Shown piece after piece: positions 11,237 through 22,500 of a stretch of 64,000 nucleotides of DNA (position 1 is its first letter; each line of letters opens with the position of its first letter). The notes under the pieces were generated by a model that saw only the letters and a list, made by a program, of their open reading frames with translations, searched no databases and had not been told where the DNA came from. This DNA is from Symsagittifera roscoffensis (taxonomy: Eukaryota; Xenacoelomorpha; Acoela; Convolutidae): NCBI RefSeq assembly GCF_963678635.1, contig NC_087067.1, forward strand, positions 27,845,547-27,909,546. Direction: 5' to 3'. Made by a program: the position numbers and the translations under genes.

Positions 11237-11740
11237 ATGAAGGGACCGAATGCTGGACTTTTGTTTTCAGCTAATCAGTTATTTTCAGTCAATCAGAAAT
11301 GAGTATTCAAAATTCTCGAAAAATTAGAAACATCTCAAGGAAAAGCGAACAAATCCAGGACCTTAAAACTATTACTGACCGATTCGCAAATAAGCAGATA
11401 CTTGATTTTTCTAAAAATAGCGAAATTGAAGTCGGGTATTGCAAAACCCGACTTCAATTTCGCATTTTTTGAAAAATCAGAATCTGCTTATTTTCTTATC
11501 GGCCAGTAATAATTTTAAGGGCCTGGATTTGTTCGCTGGAAAAAAACTGAAAACCGATTTTAAAAAATTGAAAAATTTTTTAAATTGTATATCTGCACGT
11601 AATGTACAGCAAAACTTTGCTGTGCTGTGATAATTCATTTTCTGTAATTAATAAGTTCTGCAAAAGTCATATAGCTAAAAAACACCTCCATCCAACAATT
11701 TTGATTGGTTGAAAGTTTTCCATGTTTCGGTTCCTCCATT
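11237..11740. mobile_element. Family C foldback element
   Basis: The outer ends are diverged inverted repeats: AAGGGACCGAATGCTGGA on the left pairs with TTTCGGTTCCTCCATTAT on the right. Internal motifs CAATCAGAAATGAGTATT and GATTGGTTGAAA match the clean copy at 63575-63969. The centre is a very long hairpin (separate entry). Confidence 0.7.
11345..11536. repeat. Long hairpin, arms about 92 bp, 8-base loop
   Basis: The left arm 11345-11437 starts GCGAACAAATCCAGG and ends TTGAAGTCGGGT; the right arm 11446-11536 is its near-complement, starting ACCCGACTTCAA and ending CCTGGATTTGTTCGC. I judge about 85-90% pairing by eye. It is the core of a foldback transposon; it could act as a double-stranded RNA precursor if transcribed. 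Confidence 0.9.
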
Positions 11741-11921
11741 ATGAGAATAACCCCCGCATAACAAGCAAAAAAATTCGTATCTTCTTATAAAATGGTCTAT
11801 AAATTTTCATCTCATCGTGGTAGTCTGATTGTCAAACAAACTTGTATCTAAACATCAACTTTTTTCACCATTGAATGTTTTTTTTATCAAATTTTCTCCA
11901 ATTTTGATAAATGCGGTTTTC

Positions 11922-12146
11922 TTAAGCTGTGGTTTCATGATTGTTCTGATGAAAACATGCAATTTTCAAAATGAACTTAGAGATTCGGCTCCATATGCTC
12001 TTCATCTCAGCACAGAACGTCTTGTGTATGAGAGCGTAAACAAAAGGATTCGAGACTGTATTCAGCAACGACAGCATATACGCCACAATGTAGACATCCG
12101 ACATTGTCGCATTCTTAGACAGGGTCGGAATTGCGTGAAAGAGTAG
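11922..12146 (-). CDS. Rhodopsin-like GPCR, last exon: ECL3, TM7 and C-terminal tail
   Basis: An AG acceptor (AATTATTTCAG) precedes 74 codons ending in TAA. The peptide shows an extracellular loop with a glycosylation site (NAT), then TM7 (SDVYIVAYMLSLLNTVS) with the signature NPFVY (NPxxY, residues 7.49-7.53), then helix 8 starting HKTFCAEMKSIW, and a short tail with a cysteine that could be palmitoylated. NPxxY is the activation microswitch of class A receptors. The exon begins in phase 0 and joins the TM6 exon at 17366-17119, which ends in phase 0. The spacing from the TM6 proline to the NP proline is 39 residues, normal for the class. The plus-strand frame over this region is an artefact. 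Ligand class cannot be told from TM6-TM7 alone. Confidence 0.85.
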   Translation of the reverse strand, partial: LLFHAIPTLSKNATMSDVYIVAYMLSLLNTVSNPFVYALIHKTFCAEMKSIWSRISKFILKIACFHQNNHETTA

Positions 12147-13295
12147 CTGAAATAATTCAAGAATTTAAAAATTTATAATTCTTTAACTGCACGTGGGGGA
12201 ATTCTCTACAAAATATAATATTCACGCATGTATATCTGTTGAATTAGTGCTTTTGGGGATGGATTTGTTACTGGGTACCATAGTGGGGGGGGGGGGGGGA
12301 TTTTAGAGATCTGAAAAAAATATCTTATTTGATTAGTCTGGGGAAAAACTTTGGTCGACACAAAAAATATCGACTCAAAAACTTAAAAATCGGAGCCTTT
12401 TGGAGAGCGTCTCATGGAATTGAAAACATAAAATCAAACCATCACTTCAGCTAGAAGGAGAATAAAAATGAAAGTTGATAAAAAATTACTGACTTTATTG
12501 ATCAAATGCAGGTTTATTAAATTACTTTAAGTCTCAAGTTTATGGCACTAAGTTCGGTGAGTGAAGATAACAAAATTCGTTGATTTTTTACAATAGTGAG
12601 TTAGGTCCGATGTGGTTAACTCATAGAGTAATTTCGGATAGGGTACACCGTCTGCTCGTCACGCTATCTTATTTTCGGCCGGATAGATTCGTGCAACTTC
12701 TTAGTCTAATACCGATCCTAATCTTACTCTTATATCTACTAGTCTCAGGGTGTTTAACTAGTCTCTGCTAGGCTCAATAGATCTAGGGTATACTGGTTTA
12801 TTGCGGCTGCTGAAGTTCTCTTGGAGAGGTAACTAGTTTCTAAGTTAAATTCAAATCTCTCTGGTGCTGAAATTACAAGTAATTTCAGCACTTACAAATA
12901 AGTGGGTTGTTAGTTAGATGGATTATGATTGGTTAATATTAAATATTTTACAGTGGTAAAATATCTAATTTATCCAATAATAAAATGTAGTTTAGATCAG
13001 GTTCCAATAGGTGGCAGATTCAAGTTAAATAGCTGCATTACCATTTGCCATATTTTGAACAAAATTTACTGGTCCAACTTTCGAAGAAAGTGACGAATGT
13101 ATATGCTTGGGATGGTTTTTTGGCTTTTTTTCCGCTCTACTCGCTCACATCTTTCAGTTTTACTTTTAAAAAACTTTTAATCTTGTCGTAACTCGAAATT
13201 TGAAATGGTGAACAAATTAATAACTGTAAACATATTTGTTCTTCATGCCCATAAATCGTAGGAACGCGCGTTTAGCCATAATAACACCCCTCTCT

Positions 13296-14036
13296 GAGAT
13301 TTCATGGATAATAATCGATTATATTATGCTTTCATTGTCTCCACAAAAATCGAAATTAATTAATTGTACTCCATTAACAATGGGTTATAATCTAATTTTG
13401 ACAAAACGTTATAATCCATTTTAATCGATTATAATATCGATTATATTTATTGGACTGTTTAAGTTTTTTTCTTAAGCTAATCTGAATTTTTAAAACAGTG
13501 CAGTGTTTTCACAAGCTGACAATTGGTTTTGATTTAACGCACGTTTTACTAGAAAAATGCAAAAATGAGACTTTTTTCGGTCTTGTTTTTAACTATTTTC
13601 ACTTCAAAATTTTTGACGTTTTTTTTTCCAGTTTGCAACCGTTTTAACTTCTTCCCAATTTACAGCCTTAATTCACTCCTTGCTCCTATCCCACGTTAAC
13701 CTCCCATATTTTAATGGAGTGTGGGGGCTGGTAATGATGAACGTAACTCCCAATTATTTTGATGCCCCCTAGTTTGCCACCCCCAAGATTTTACCCTCTC
13801 CCCAGTTCACACGTCCCACCACGTTAACTACCTCCCACCTGCGAAGGGTGGTGGTAAAATCTTGGGGGTGCGGTTATTAGGAGGAGATAAACGTGAAACG
13901 TGAGAGGGGAGATGAAGAAGGGAATGTGGGGGTGCGAAGCTTATGAACAAAAAAATCGATTATAATAAAGCAGAAAATAGATTATGATTGATTATAATGG
14001 ATTATGATGAATTTTTGAATATTGAAAATAATTGAT
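13296..14036. mobile_element. Foldback-like element with ATAATCGATTATAAT arms (family E)
   Basis: Both arms are packed with the palindrome ATAATCGATTATAAT and variants such as GATTATAATGGATTAT. The centre is strand-biased: C-rich then G-rich, with an 18-bp perfect inverted repeat (13778-13795 against 13853-13870, CACCCCCAAGATTTTACC). A second element of the same design lies at 50728-51490. No coding capacity was seen. The element borders are approximate. Confidence 0.65.
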
Positions 14037-14179
14037 TAAAAACCCCTAAAAATTAATTCTCATGGTTAAATGGGCCATAAACAATTGTATCGGTTAAATG
14101 TTTTGACTATTTTTCCTATGAAATTCTAATGCGGGACGTAAAACAAACAAAAAAAACAGAAATCTTAACATTTGTGGTT

Positions 14180-14201
14180 GGGGGGGGGGGGGGGGGGGGG
14201 G
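14180..14201. repeat. Homopolymer tract of 22 G
   Basis: Uninterrupted G run on the plus strand in the receptor intron. Similar tracts: 15 G at 12285-12299 and 17 C at 44168-44184. Lengths may be affected by sequencing error. Confidence 0.95.
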
Positions 14202-14340
14202 TCGAGTGGAAAAGAGAAGTTTTTTTTTACTTTCTTAAGCAATTCTTCGTAGAAAACATAGGAAGCGTGTTGATCCGAGAACTGTGGAAAGCCAAGTGAT
14301 TGTGCTGGCCACTAGCTTAATTGCGCTTGGAATTGCGCGA

Positions 14341-15198
14341 TTAATGCTTAATTGAGACAATGTGCGTATTATCGCTTAAGCCTGGCGAACTATCCCAGAA
14401 ATATAAATGTCCAGATTAAGTTGAGGCAAACATACCGGTTAAAAATTAGTCAATTATTATTCCGAATTTTGAAGAACACGAGAAAAAGGTATTCTGGGTA
14501 TTTTTTAAATTCAGACTTTCAAAAACAATTTTCTCTCGGGTCAATCTCTGGTTCCGGGTGGTCACGCCAAGTTAGTTCACCACTACTAACTTGTGACCAC
14601 TTTTCGTACCGTTGGGTGGTTCCAGGGTTGCCAATTTGGCCAACTTGGGACAATTAACGCGAGAGATACTTTGTCCTATTAACGAGTAAGCGGAGATGTA
14701 TTGTTCCGACTTTCGATACGAAAGTAACGGAATATTTGTGCTCGGGGTGGGTTTTTTCTTCAGACAAATTTCGAATTTTTAACTAGCCATTTTTGACGGA
14801 ATTTGTTTATATCATTCAAAAGGTATTGTTGTCCTGAGCTTAAATTTGAAAAGATATTTCACCTGTGATCATTTTTTGTAAAGTTATGAGGGTTTAAAGG
14901 TTGCCATTTTGGCCAATTGGGATAATTAACGCGCGATAAATTTCGCGCTATTAACGCGTAGGCGGAGATTTAATCCGTCTTAGAAATCGTTCCAAATTGG
15001 TTGAACGAAAACTATCCTTTTGTACTTTATATGGCGTGTGGTGTGGGGGGTTAATGATTTTCATAAAAAATCTTCAAATTTTAGAAGAAAAAAAATTTCA
15101 TTTTTTTTAACATTTCATTTTTCAATGTTATTACTGCTCCACCTTAAAAGGCAGTCGGAACATTCAGGGTTTCACCCTGATACGAGCAGTCTTGTTCT
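14341..15198 (-). repeat. Family A repeats: a partial copy followed by a near-full copy, both reversed
   Basis: From about 14700 the sequence TTGTTCCGACTTTCGATACG begins a full reversed copy that ends at 15198 with the hairpin CAGGGTTTCACCCTG and GATACGAGCAGTCTTGTT. It contains GCGCGATAAATTTCGCGC and TAGGCGGAGATTTAATCCG. Before it, about 14341-14699, an older partial copy with CCAACTTGGGACAATTAACG abuts it directly, so one copy inserted beside or into another. Confidence 0.85.
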
Positions 15199-15289
15199 AT
15201 CTTAGACATTGTTTAAAGTAAATTGAGGCATGCTATTTGGCCTATCGAATTCTTCTCTTTATGCTAAAAAAATCACTTTGTGCTTCATA

Positions 15290-15421
15290 TAGCGTGTGAT
15301 TGGATGATTTGTAAATGGATGATTTCAAAGTTTTGTCAATTTTATTTGAAGCGAGTACTACTCGAGGCACTTTAAAAGGCAGTCGGAAACTTCAGTGCTT
15401 CAACTTGATGCGCGCAGTCTT
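15290..15421 (-). repeat. Family A fragment
   Basis: Contains ATATAGCGTGTGATTGG, then AAAAGGCAGTCGGAAACTTC and GCGCGCAGTCTTACT, the reversed start region of family A, truncated. Confidence 0.7.
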
Positions 15422-17118
15422 ACTAGATATTTCAAACCAAATCATAAAACGTAGAATTTGAGATTTATAATTTCAACTAAAAAATAAATTTGTAAACAAA
15501 AACTATCGTAGTAGTAAGTACATTTGACTGCCATTGGAAGAGATTATGCTTCATAGTTCACTAGTTTAATACATGCATTACATTGATAGTTCTCAAAGTT
15601 AACAACTATTCGAATAGTGCTACCATAATTTTTTCAGAAGATAGGACTCGTTGACTCGTTGAACCTCGTTGAAACTCGTTGAACCTTACCATTTTGACGA
15701 AATTTTATGCGGAGAGCACTTTATGACCAAAAACCCACTGAAGTTATTTATTGGTACTGGAAAATACTTGTGAAATCATAGATTTTATTAGTTGATGATT
15801 AAATTTCGGATAAAAACGCAAATACAGTATTTCGGTGTTTTTCTAAGGTGCTTGCAATTTTCAATATTCTGCGAAAAATTATAATTGATTCTTTCAGTGA
15901 TTTTTGAACAAATAATAAAAGTAACTTTTCGATCGTATCAAATTTGTGAGAGTTTTGAAATGAAAATTTGATAATCAATATAAATGACGTACAATGAGTT
16001 AATTTGAGTCAGGTTTGTGAGAGTTTTCTGCAGATGGAATTTTTTGCAGATTTTTCTAGTTTAATTTGATTTGAAGAAACAAACTTCAATTTACTTGTTG
16101 TCGCTCATTACAATAAAAAAAAAATTTGAATGCTCTAGAAAAACTTTTTGAATATTTACGAAAAAATATATATTTGAAAGAGAAGATTTTGCAAAATTAA
16201 AGTAGCTTTTGCCCTTCTTAGTAGTAAGCGACTTAACTAAACCCGCCGAACGTGTTTAAGCATCACTTTTTTTCCGGTCAACTTTCCAGCCCTCCCCCTG
16301 CTTTTCACAAAAAATTTTTGCGTATAACAATCCTAGTTGCGATTTACAAGGAACTATCAAGGCTATCCAGCCAATCAGGGAATTTTCCGTTTCCATTATT
16401 TACCCACATTGCAGACTACCCAGAGAAGTTATGAACAACCAATTAATTAGAGAAAAAAATAGGCGATTGACAAGGACTGATCTGATCTAGACAGCGAACT
16501 TAATAACGAGCAAAACAAAACAAATTGAAGGCCTTTGGCGGGTAATTGAACAATTTAAGCTGTAAACGAATAACTGTGTCACAAACTGCAAGCCCTCAAA
16601 ACGCACACTAAATAAGATTAACTGTAATATATAGTGATTCAAAATTTGGGTAACATTTTTTTTGGGTGACATTTGGGTGTCTTGCTTGGGGGCGTAGCCA
16701 TAAGCCTGTGTGCCTATAATTGTGCGATAATTCCTTCAAAACGGTGTTCATTCAAGTACGCGAAAATAATTTAGCCTAAAATTCCAAATAATTGTGAAAA
16801 TAATATAATTTACAAAAGAAAAATAGAATTTCGCTCATAATCAATTAAATCATCTGGCTTTTATATTCTGAGCCCATTTAAAACTGTTTTCGGATTTCAA
16901 AAGTAGTTTTAAATGGGCAAAAAAATCAATGGAGTGGGCGAAATTCGATTTTCGAAGGCCTAAATAAAACTAATTTTCATGCTCTCAGCTGCATTAAAAA
17001 ACGTGAGCGTAAACAACTGATCAGTTTTTTTACAACATTTCTTGCATACAAATAGCCGTAAAAACCATTTTTAACAGTTTTTCTTATGTGATTTTAAGAA
17101 GGAGGGTGGCATTGTTAC

Positions 17119-17366
17119 CTGAGTAGTGATGTTGGGCATTGTGAGTGAAATATAGATCACACAGATACAGATGCAGAGTCGTGTAGTTTTCGAGCCTTGT
17201 CCTCGGGAAGCGTCTCGGGTTGTCGTGTTGCCGCCGTCCTTATTCAGGCGACTTGAAATGCTTCGGAGGGAGGTTGACTTCGGCACATGGAGACGACCGG
17301 CCGTTGATGTGGCGACTTCGGTAGTCGTAGTGCTGGTTGATGGGAGGTTTTGATTGTTGCAATCGG
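17119..17366 (-). CDS. Rhodopsin-like GPCR exon: third intracellular loop and TM6
   Basis: A strong acceptor (GTTTCTTTTCAG) precedes 2 bases plus 82 codons ending CAG|GTAACA. The first part is a hydrophilic Ser/Thr/Arg-rich loop (for example STSTTTTEVATSTAG), as expected for an intracellular loop 3 with phosphorylation sites. It ends KTTRLCICICVIYISLTMP then NITTQ, a TM6 helix with basic residues at its cytoplasmic end and the class A proline (6.50). The usual CWxP toggle is changed: the residues before the proline are SLTM, so W6.48 is missing. It joins in phase to the exon at 12146-11922. The exon begins needing one base from upstream, so the preceding exon must end in phase 1. TM1-TM5 are not visible upstream on this strand. 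Confidence 0.75.
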
Positions 17367-17525
17367 CTGAAAAGAAACAAAACTAACTTCTTTGAACCAA
17401 ATTTGTCTTTTTCGAAGCCGGGAAAATATTCAACTATTTCATTTCTGCCAGTCAAAGAGGAATCAATCAAAGGCTGTGTGGACGGTCAAGGATCACAGTT
17501 CGTCGAAAACGAAAACTAGTAGTAT

Positions 17526-17696
17526 TTAGAGAAGCAGCGAATCGTAGAACGCGGCACTTCGTTGCAAGCGACATTCGAAGGCATTTTGGCAAATTTTTGC
17601 TTCACGGCCCAGCCTGTCGTAAAATTTTTTATGATTCTCTTTTGGAAAAAGTTGGTCTAAATTAAAGTATTTTTCACATTTTATTTCGTGAGAGCT
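17526..17696 (-). CDS. Coding-like open frame, unidentified
   Basis: 56 codons open on the minus strand in locally GC-richer DNA directly upstream of the receptor's TM6 exon. It contains KENHKKFYDRLGREAK and CRLQRSAAFYDSLLL before a TAA. There is no ATG at the start. It may be an exon piece, a pseudo-exon, or chance; no family is recognised. A neighbouring frame (17470 downward, LIDSSLTGRNEIVEYFPGF) is similarly coding-like. Confidence 0.2.
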   Translation of the reverse strand, partial: SSHEIKCEKYFNLDQLFPKENHKKFYDRLGREAKICQNAFECRLQRSAAFYDSLLL

Positions 17697-18289
17697 CTAC
17701 TTTACGTCTTGAATTTTCTTTTAGACAACTTTTTTCTTCATGAAATTTTATCACGCTGTTGTCATGTATAATGTTCACGTCAAACCATAGAAGACATTCT
17801 CCTCTCCCCAACAACCCTTAACTCGTATTGGTCCGATCACTGGCATTTGTCTAAGGAAAAAACTTTTCTGGTATAATAATTATACATTTTCTATAAATTC
17901 GAATATACTTTGCTCATTTTTGATACTCTTCTAATTGTGTGCATGTTTTATGTGGTTTTAAACTGATGAAAATTTATAGGGCTGACTTTTCTTTTATGGC
18001 GCACGACTTCGAGTAGCTTTTGGCGACCTTTCGATTTCCAGTTTTGATAGTGTCTGTTTTTTGAGAGCTCTCAGAAAAAACCAGTGCTAAATGTGGTGCC
18101 TAAACAATGCTCCACAGAAACTCATTCACATTTTTCCTCATATTTTTAACTACGGAAGTTTGTATTTAGGGAAATTTTTCCTTTTAAATGGTTAGGGATC
18201 AAAGGGTTAGTTAGTATTTTTAGCATAGGGAGGGTATTGTCCGCATACTTAGAGGCGTCTCAAATAAAGCTCGTCTGGAGCAGTATGAT

Positions 18290-18512
18290 CAAATTAACAT
18301 CCTCAACCTCCCCCCTCCCCCTCCCCCCTCCCCCTTACCCCCAATAGATCTAATTAAGATCCTCCACAATAGCGTTTGTTTTAAAATTAAATTTGCTAAG
18401 TGCTGCGTGATAAAACTCTCTTTTCTGAAACGCTCTTTTCTGAACCAAGATAACATCCTCCCCCACCCTTAACAGCTTGGGGGATGGGGGGAGGAGGGGA
18501 GGATGTTAACTT
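18290..18512. repeat. Polypyrimidine/polypurine inverted repeat
   Basis: Left: TTAACATCCTCAACCTCCCC and a 45-base C/T-only run; right: GGGGGAGGAGGGG then AGGATGTTAACTT. The ends are inverted copies. An additional direct copy (ATAACATCCTCCCCCACCC) lies at 18449. It may be a small foldback element; related phrases occur in family D (30.4, 45.1 and 46.1 kb). Confidence 0.6.
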
Positions 18513-19004
18513 GTCGTTCAAATGCATAATACATAAAGATCTTGATTTGCATTACAGAAAAATATGGTGCGATTGACTCGGTATTGAGAAAAACTGGTCT
18601 AATTTTTCTGCTCTTCTGACTTAATTTTTCTGCGTTTCTGATATTGATTAAATTTATGAGTTGGGTACTGTTGCCTCTCTTCAAAAAAAAGAACAACTTT
18701 GCGTGTCAGTTTTTTTAAGTCAGTCTAAGAATTTGACTCCTATTAGATCGTTTCAGCCTCTGTTCCAATCTTAACTCTTGTTGTTTGTTCGAATATCGAC
18801 GGTGCAATCAAAAACGTTTCATAAATCAATTGGGGTTGGCCCGAAATCAAAAAAATCTCATTATTATTTAAAAAATCTCATTATTTTGCAAGACTTTTGG
18901 TGTGATTTCTTCGTAATAGTTTTTTTCTTGATCATTTTTGCAAGACTTGACGTTTTTGGTGTGATTTTTTTTGGTAGACTTGATTTAATTTCTTCTTGGT
19001 TGTA

Positions 19005-19160
19005 GGTCAAGGCCATGCTTATCTCATTAACTGGTAAATATGCTCGACAGAAAAGTTTTAAGATCTTTCTTAAAGCTTTTCAATGCCATAAGCAGGTCAA
19101 TGCCATGCTTATCTCGTTAACTGGTAAATATGCTCGACAGAAAAGTTTTAAGACTTTAAA
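19005..19160. repeat. Tandem duplication, period about 90 bp
   Basis: The phrase CATGCTTATCTC..TTAACTGGTAAATATGCTCG plus ACAGAAAAGTTTTAAG occurs at about 19013 and again at about 19102 with one or two differences. It lies at the left edge of the larger tandem array. Confidence 0.85.
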
Positions 19161-19588
19161 AGAAAAATTTTAAGTCTTTGTAATCTTTCTCAAAATATCT
19201 TAATTTTTACCCGTTTTGTGTTCGCAACTTCTTGCGTTTTTAGATACATTTTAATTGTAGATACATTGCGAAAAATAAAACCAGGACCCACAATGTACCA
19301 AAACATAGAAACTTTTCGAATTGCCGATTTCATTCTGATCTCACAATTAGTTATTATGCTATCGGGTATCAATGGAAAACCGGTCAACTAGTTGCATTTT
19401 TTGGACAAAAAAGTTTTATTGGGTTTCCGGTCAAAATCATCACATTGCGGAACTTTTCCAACTGTTAGCTGACCTGAAGATGGTGTGTATATTTGATTGT
19501 AAAAAGCCACAGCACTTTTGAAGGATGCATCACACTGCTGTTTTTGGGCTTCTCACCAAAAAGTCAAGGCCTTATTACGAATTAATAA

Positions 19589-22500
19589 GCAGCATACTTT
19601 GACATTGATAAAGAAAAAATCCCTGACAATTCAATCTTTCAAGTTTAAAGTCAGCAAAAAACTTTGACGGCTAATCTTTGTGTTACTTTTTTTTGTGCTA
19701 TTTAAGTGCACTTTGTCGAACTGTATCGTGTTTTAAGGTTTAAATTGCTGATCTGATTTTTTTCAAATCCTCGACATTTTTTCAGCGTTGTTTTAAAGTT
19801 TTCTGCAGTACTGTTCATGATTTTTTCGAAATTTTTTTTTTGGACAATTGCTGTTTAAGTTCAAAAAAGTTGTGATGGAAAGCTTGTTTGTAATTGACTT
19901 TTTGATAATATTTCAATTTCAAAGTTGTTCGAGCGATTGGATTCAATATTTTCTAAAATTGGAACTCTAGTAGATATCACAAATCAGATTTCCGCCCATT
20001 CTCCTGGACTTAACAATTCATAATTCCAATTCTAAAAAGTGATTACCTGTTGAACCGAGAAACCATTTAAATTTAAGTCAAAACTCTAAATTTCAATTTT
20101 AGTTACAGTTCCAGATAGATAACTTCTAATCTTCCCCAATTAGTTCTCAGACTATTCTTCTTATTGACTGCTCTATCTCCGCCATAAAAAAGCAAAAATA
20201 AAATCAATTCATAGTGTAGACACGTCAAAAAATATGCACATACTATTTACAATTGAAAAGAGAAAACAAACGTACGAAAAAACTTTTTTTATGCATACGT
20301 TTGCTTATTTTATCTCAATACTCATTGGTCAAAATTTTTTTTGGTCTGTTTTTTATTGTGGTGTCTCTTATAAAAGAGAAATCGAATAATTTAAAACTGA
20401 TATCAGCTAACCAAATCTAGATGCTTAAAATCTCTAAAAAGATAGCGAAATATTCAAAATAAACGAATTAATCTAGGCTCGTAAAAAAGTTAATTTCAAC
20501 CAACTGCAAAAAAATAAACAGTTGAATTTGAAATTTTGTCAGATCGAAACCGCAATAGAAAAACTCTAGCAACCCAAGACATTTAATTTGAAAATCAGAG
20601 CGGATTTCGTTTGCCAGATCTGCGCCAATTGCGCTGCAAAAGTTTACTGTCATACTAAATTTCTTTTTCTGCTAAATTTGACTTCGACGTTGTGCAAAAA
20701 TCATGTGGCAAATAAGAACGTTTGAAAATGTTGATTGGTCGCACTCCCAGGATAATGTTCACTTGGATGATAGAACTTTTTTCAACCAGTCGGATCCCAA
20801 ATTGTTTTTCGCTTTGCATGTTGGCTTACAACTCAAATTTGCCATTTTAATTTGGGGTGGTGATCATTTTAATTGACTTTTTAATAATTTCTCAGGAAAA
20901 ATTGGCGCAGCATTTTGGATTCACGCATTTGTAATTTTGGATATATTTTGGGTAAAACTGAAAATTAGACGAGCAACTTGGGTTCAACCATTGGTAAAGT
21001 TGGAATTCTAAAAGCTTTAACAAATCAGGCTCTCGCCTCTTCTTCTCGACCTAAAAATTCAACCAACCATTTTTAAAAAAAATAATGACCGTTAAATTGA
21101 GCGATCAGTTAGGCCGAAACTCAAAATTTCAGTTTGAGTTACAATTCTAGACAAACAAGTTCTCCTTTCAGACCCATTCGAATTCAAAGCGTTTCGTTTT
21201 ATTGACTGCTCCCTCCCCGCAATAACGAAAAAAGAACACAATTCATAGAGTAGACACGTCATGAAGTGAACTATACAGAATTGAAAGAAGAAAACATATT
21301 TTTTGCGTACCTTGCTTTTTTCATCTCAATACTCATTGGGCAAAGCTTTTATTGGTCTGTTTTATGATTGTGGAGTCACTTATAATGGAGAAATTGATCA
21401 TGAAAAATTATTTCAGCCCATCAAAACTGAGCAATCAAGCTCTCAAAAAAATTGCAAAAACTTTCGAGGTAAGGAATTACTCTGAGCCCGTAAAAATAAT
21501 AAATAATATTTACCCAACTGCAAAATAAGAAATATATGAACTTAAAACCATTTCAGATCGAAGTTGCATCAGAAAAAATATTTTATCTCACAAAAATTAG
21601 ATCGCAAAATCTGAGCGGAGTTTGGTTTCCAAATTTGTGCAAAATAAACTGCAAATTTTGGCTGTCCACTAAATTTCATTTACTGCAAAATGTAACTTCG
21701 ATTTTGTGCAAATACCATCTAGCGAATAGGAAATTTTAACAGTTTTGATCGGTTAAAAAGTTTCCAACATTCAGTCCATCCATCATCAGAACTAGCCCTT
21801 TTTGACGAGTCTGCAATAAGCGATCTATTTTTGTCCCACTCCCAGGAGATTGTTTACTTGATTAGGAGAAGCAGTGTTTTTTTTTTTCAAAAAAAGTGAA
21901 AAATCATTTCTGATCCTGATTTTTTTGACGCTAGAAAAATTTTATCAAAAATAGATGTGTTGGACTTATTTTTGAAACGGATGCTTTTGTGGCATGGATT
22001 TGAATTAATTATTTCTCCAACAGACTTCACTCTTGATATGTTGTCAAACGACGTCCAAGAGACGTCACAAGTTATCTTATTCCGCAAAGCAATAGTTTTA
22101 TAATTCATATTTTTTCGTACCAAAAAGCAGCATACGTTGATCTTGATAAAGCAAAAATCCTTGACGGTTCGCACTCATTGATCAATATCCTTCAATTTTA
22201 AGGTCATGAAAAAACTGTAACGCTATAATTCTTTTTGTTTTTATTTTTTTGTATACTTTGTTGAAACGTATTGTGTCTTGATGCTAAAGTTTGCCAATCT
22301 GATTCTTTCAATTCCTCGACTTGATTTTTTCAGCGGCATTGCAGTATTTTTTGCGATATCTTCGACGATTTTTTCTCGAAATTGCGATTGGACGATTGCA
22401 ATTCAAGCTTAAAATGGTTGTGATGGAAGGCTTGTTTGTAATTGATTTTTAAATTGAACAAACAACCTGGATTCAACCAATTCTAAAATTAGAAAACTAA

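Larger units (their letters stand above)
12147..17118 (-). other. Large intron (about 5.0 kb) of the minus-strand GPCR
   Basis: Bounded by the donor CAG|GTAACA at 17118 and the acceptor TTTCAG at 12147. It holds a palindrome-rich element (13296-14036), a 22-base G tract (14180-14201), family A copies (14341-15425) and a 15-base G run (12285-12299). A GC-richer patch at 12590-12840 with no recognised coding sense is unexplained. The rest is plain AT-rich sequence. Confidence 0.7.

Noticed and set aside
11829-12146. 105-codon plus-strand open frame
   Set aside because: It is the antisense shadow of the receptor TM7 exon, whose NPFVY motif, splice site and stop are on the minus strand.
18290-18512. 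CRISPR-like or regulatory array in the pyrimidine tract
   Set aside because: Repeats are low-complexity C/T runs without regular spacers; the context is an animal genome.
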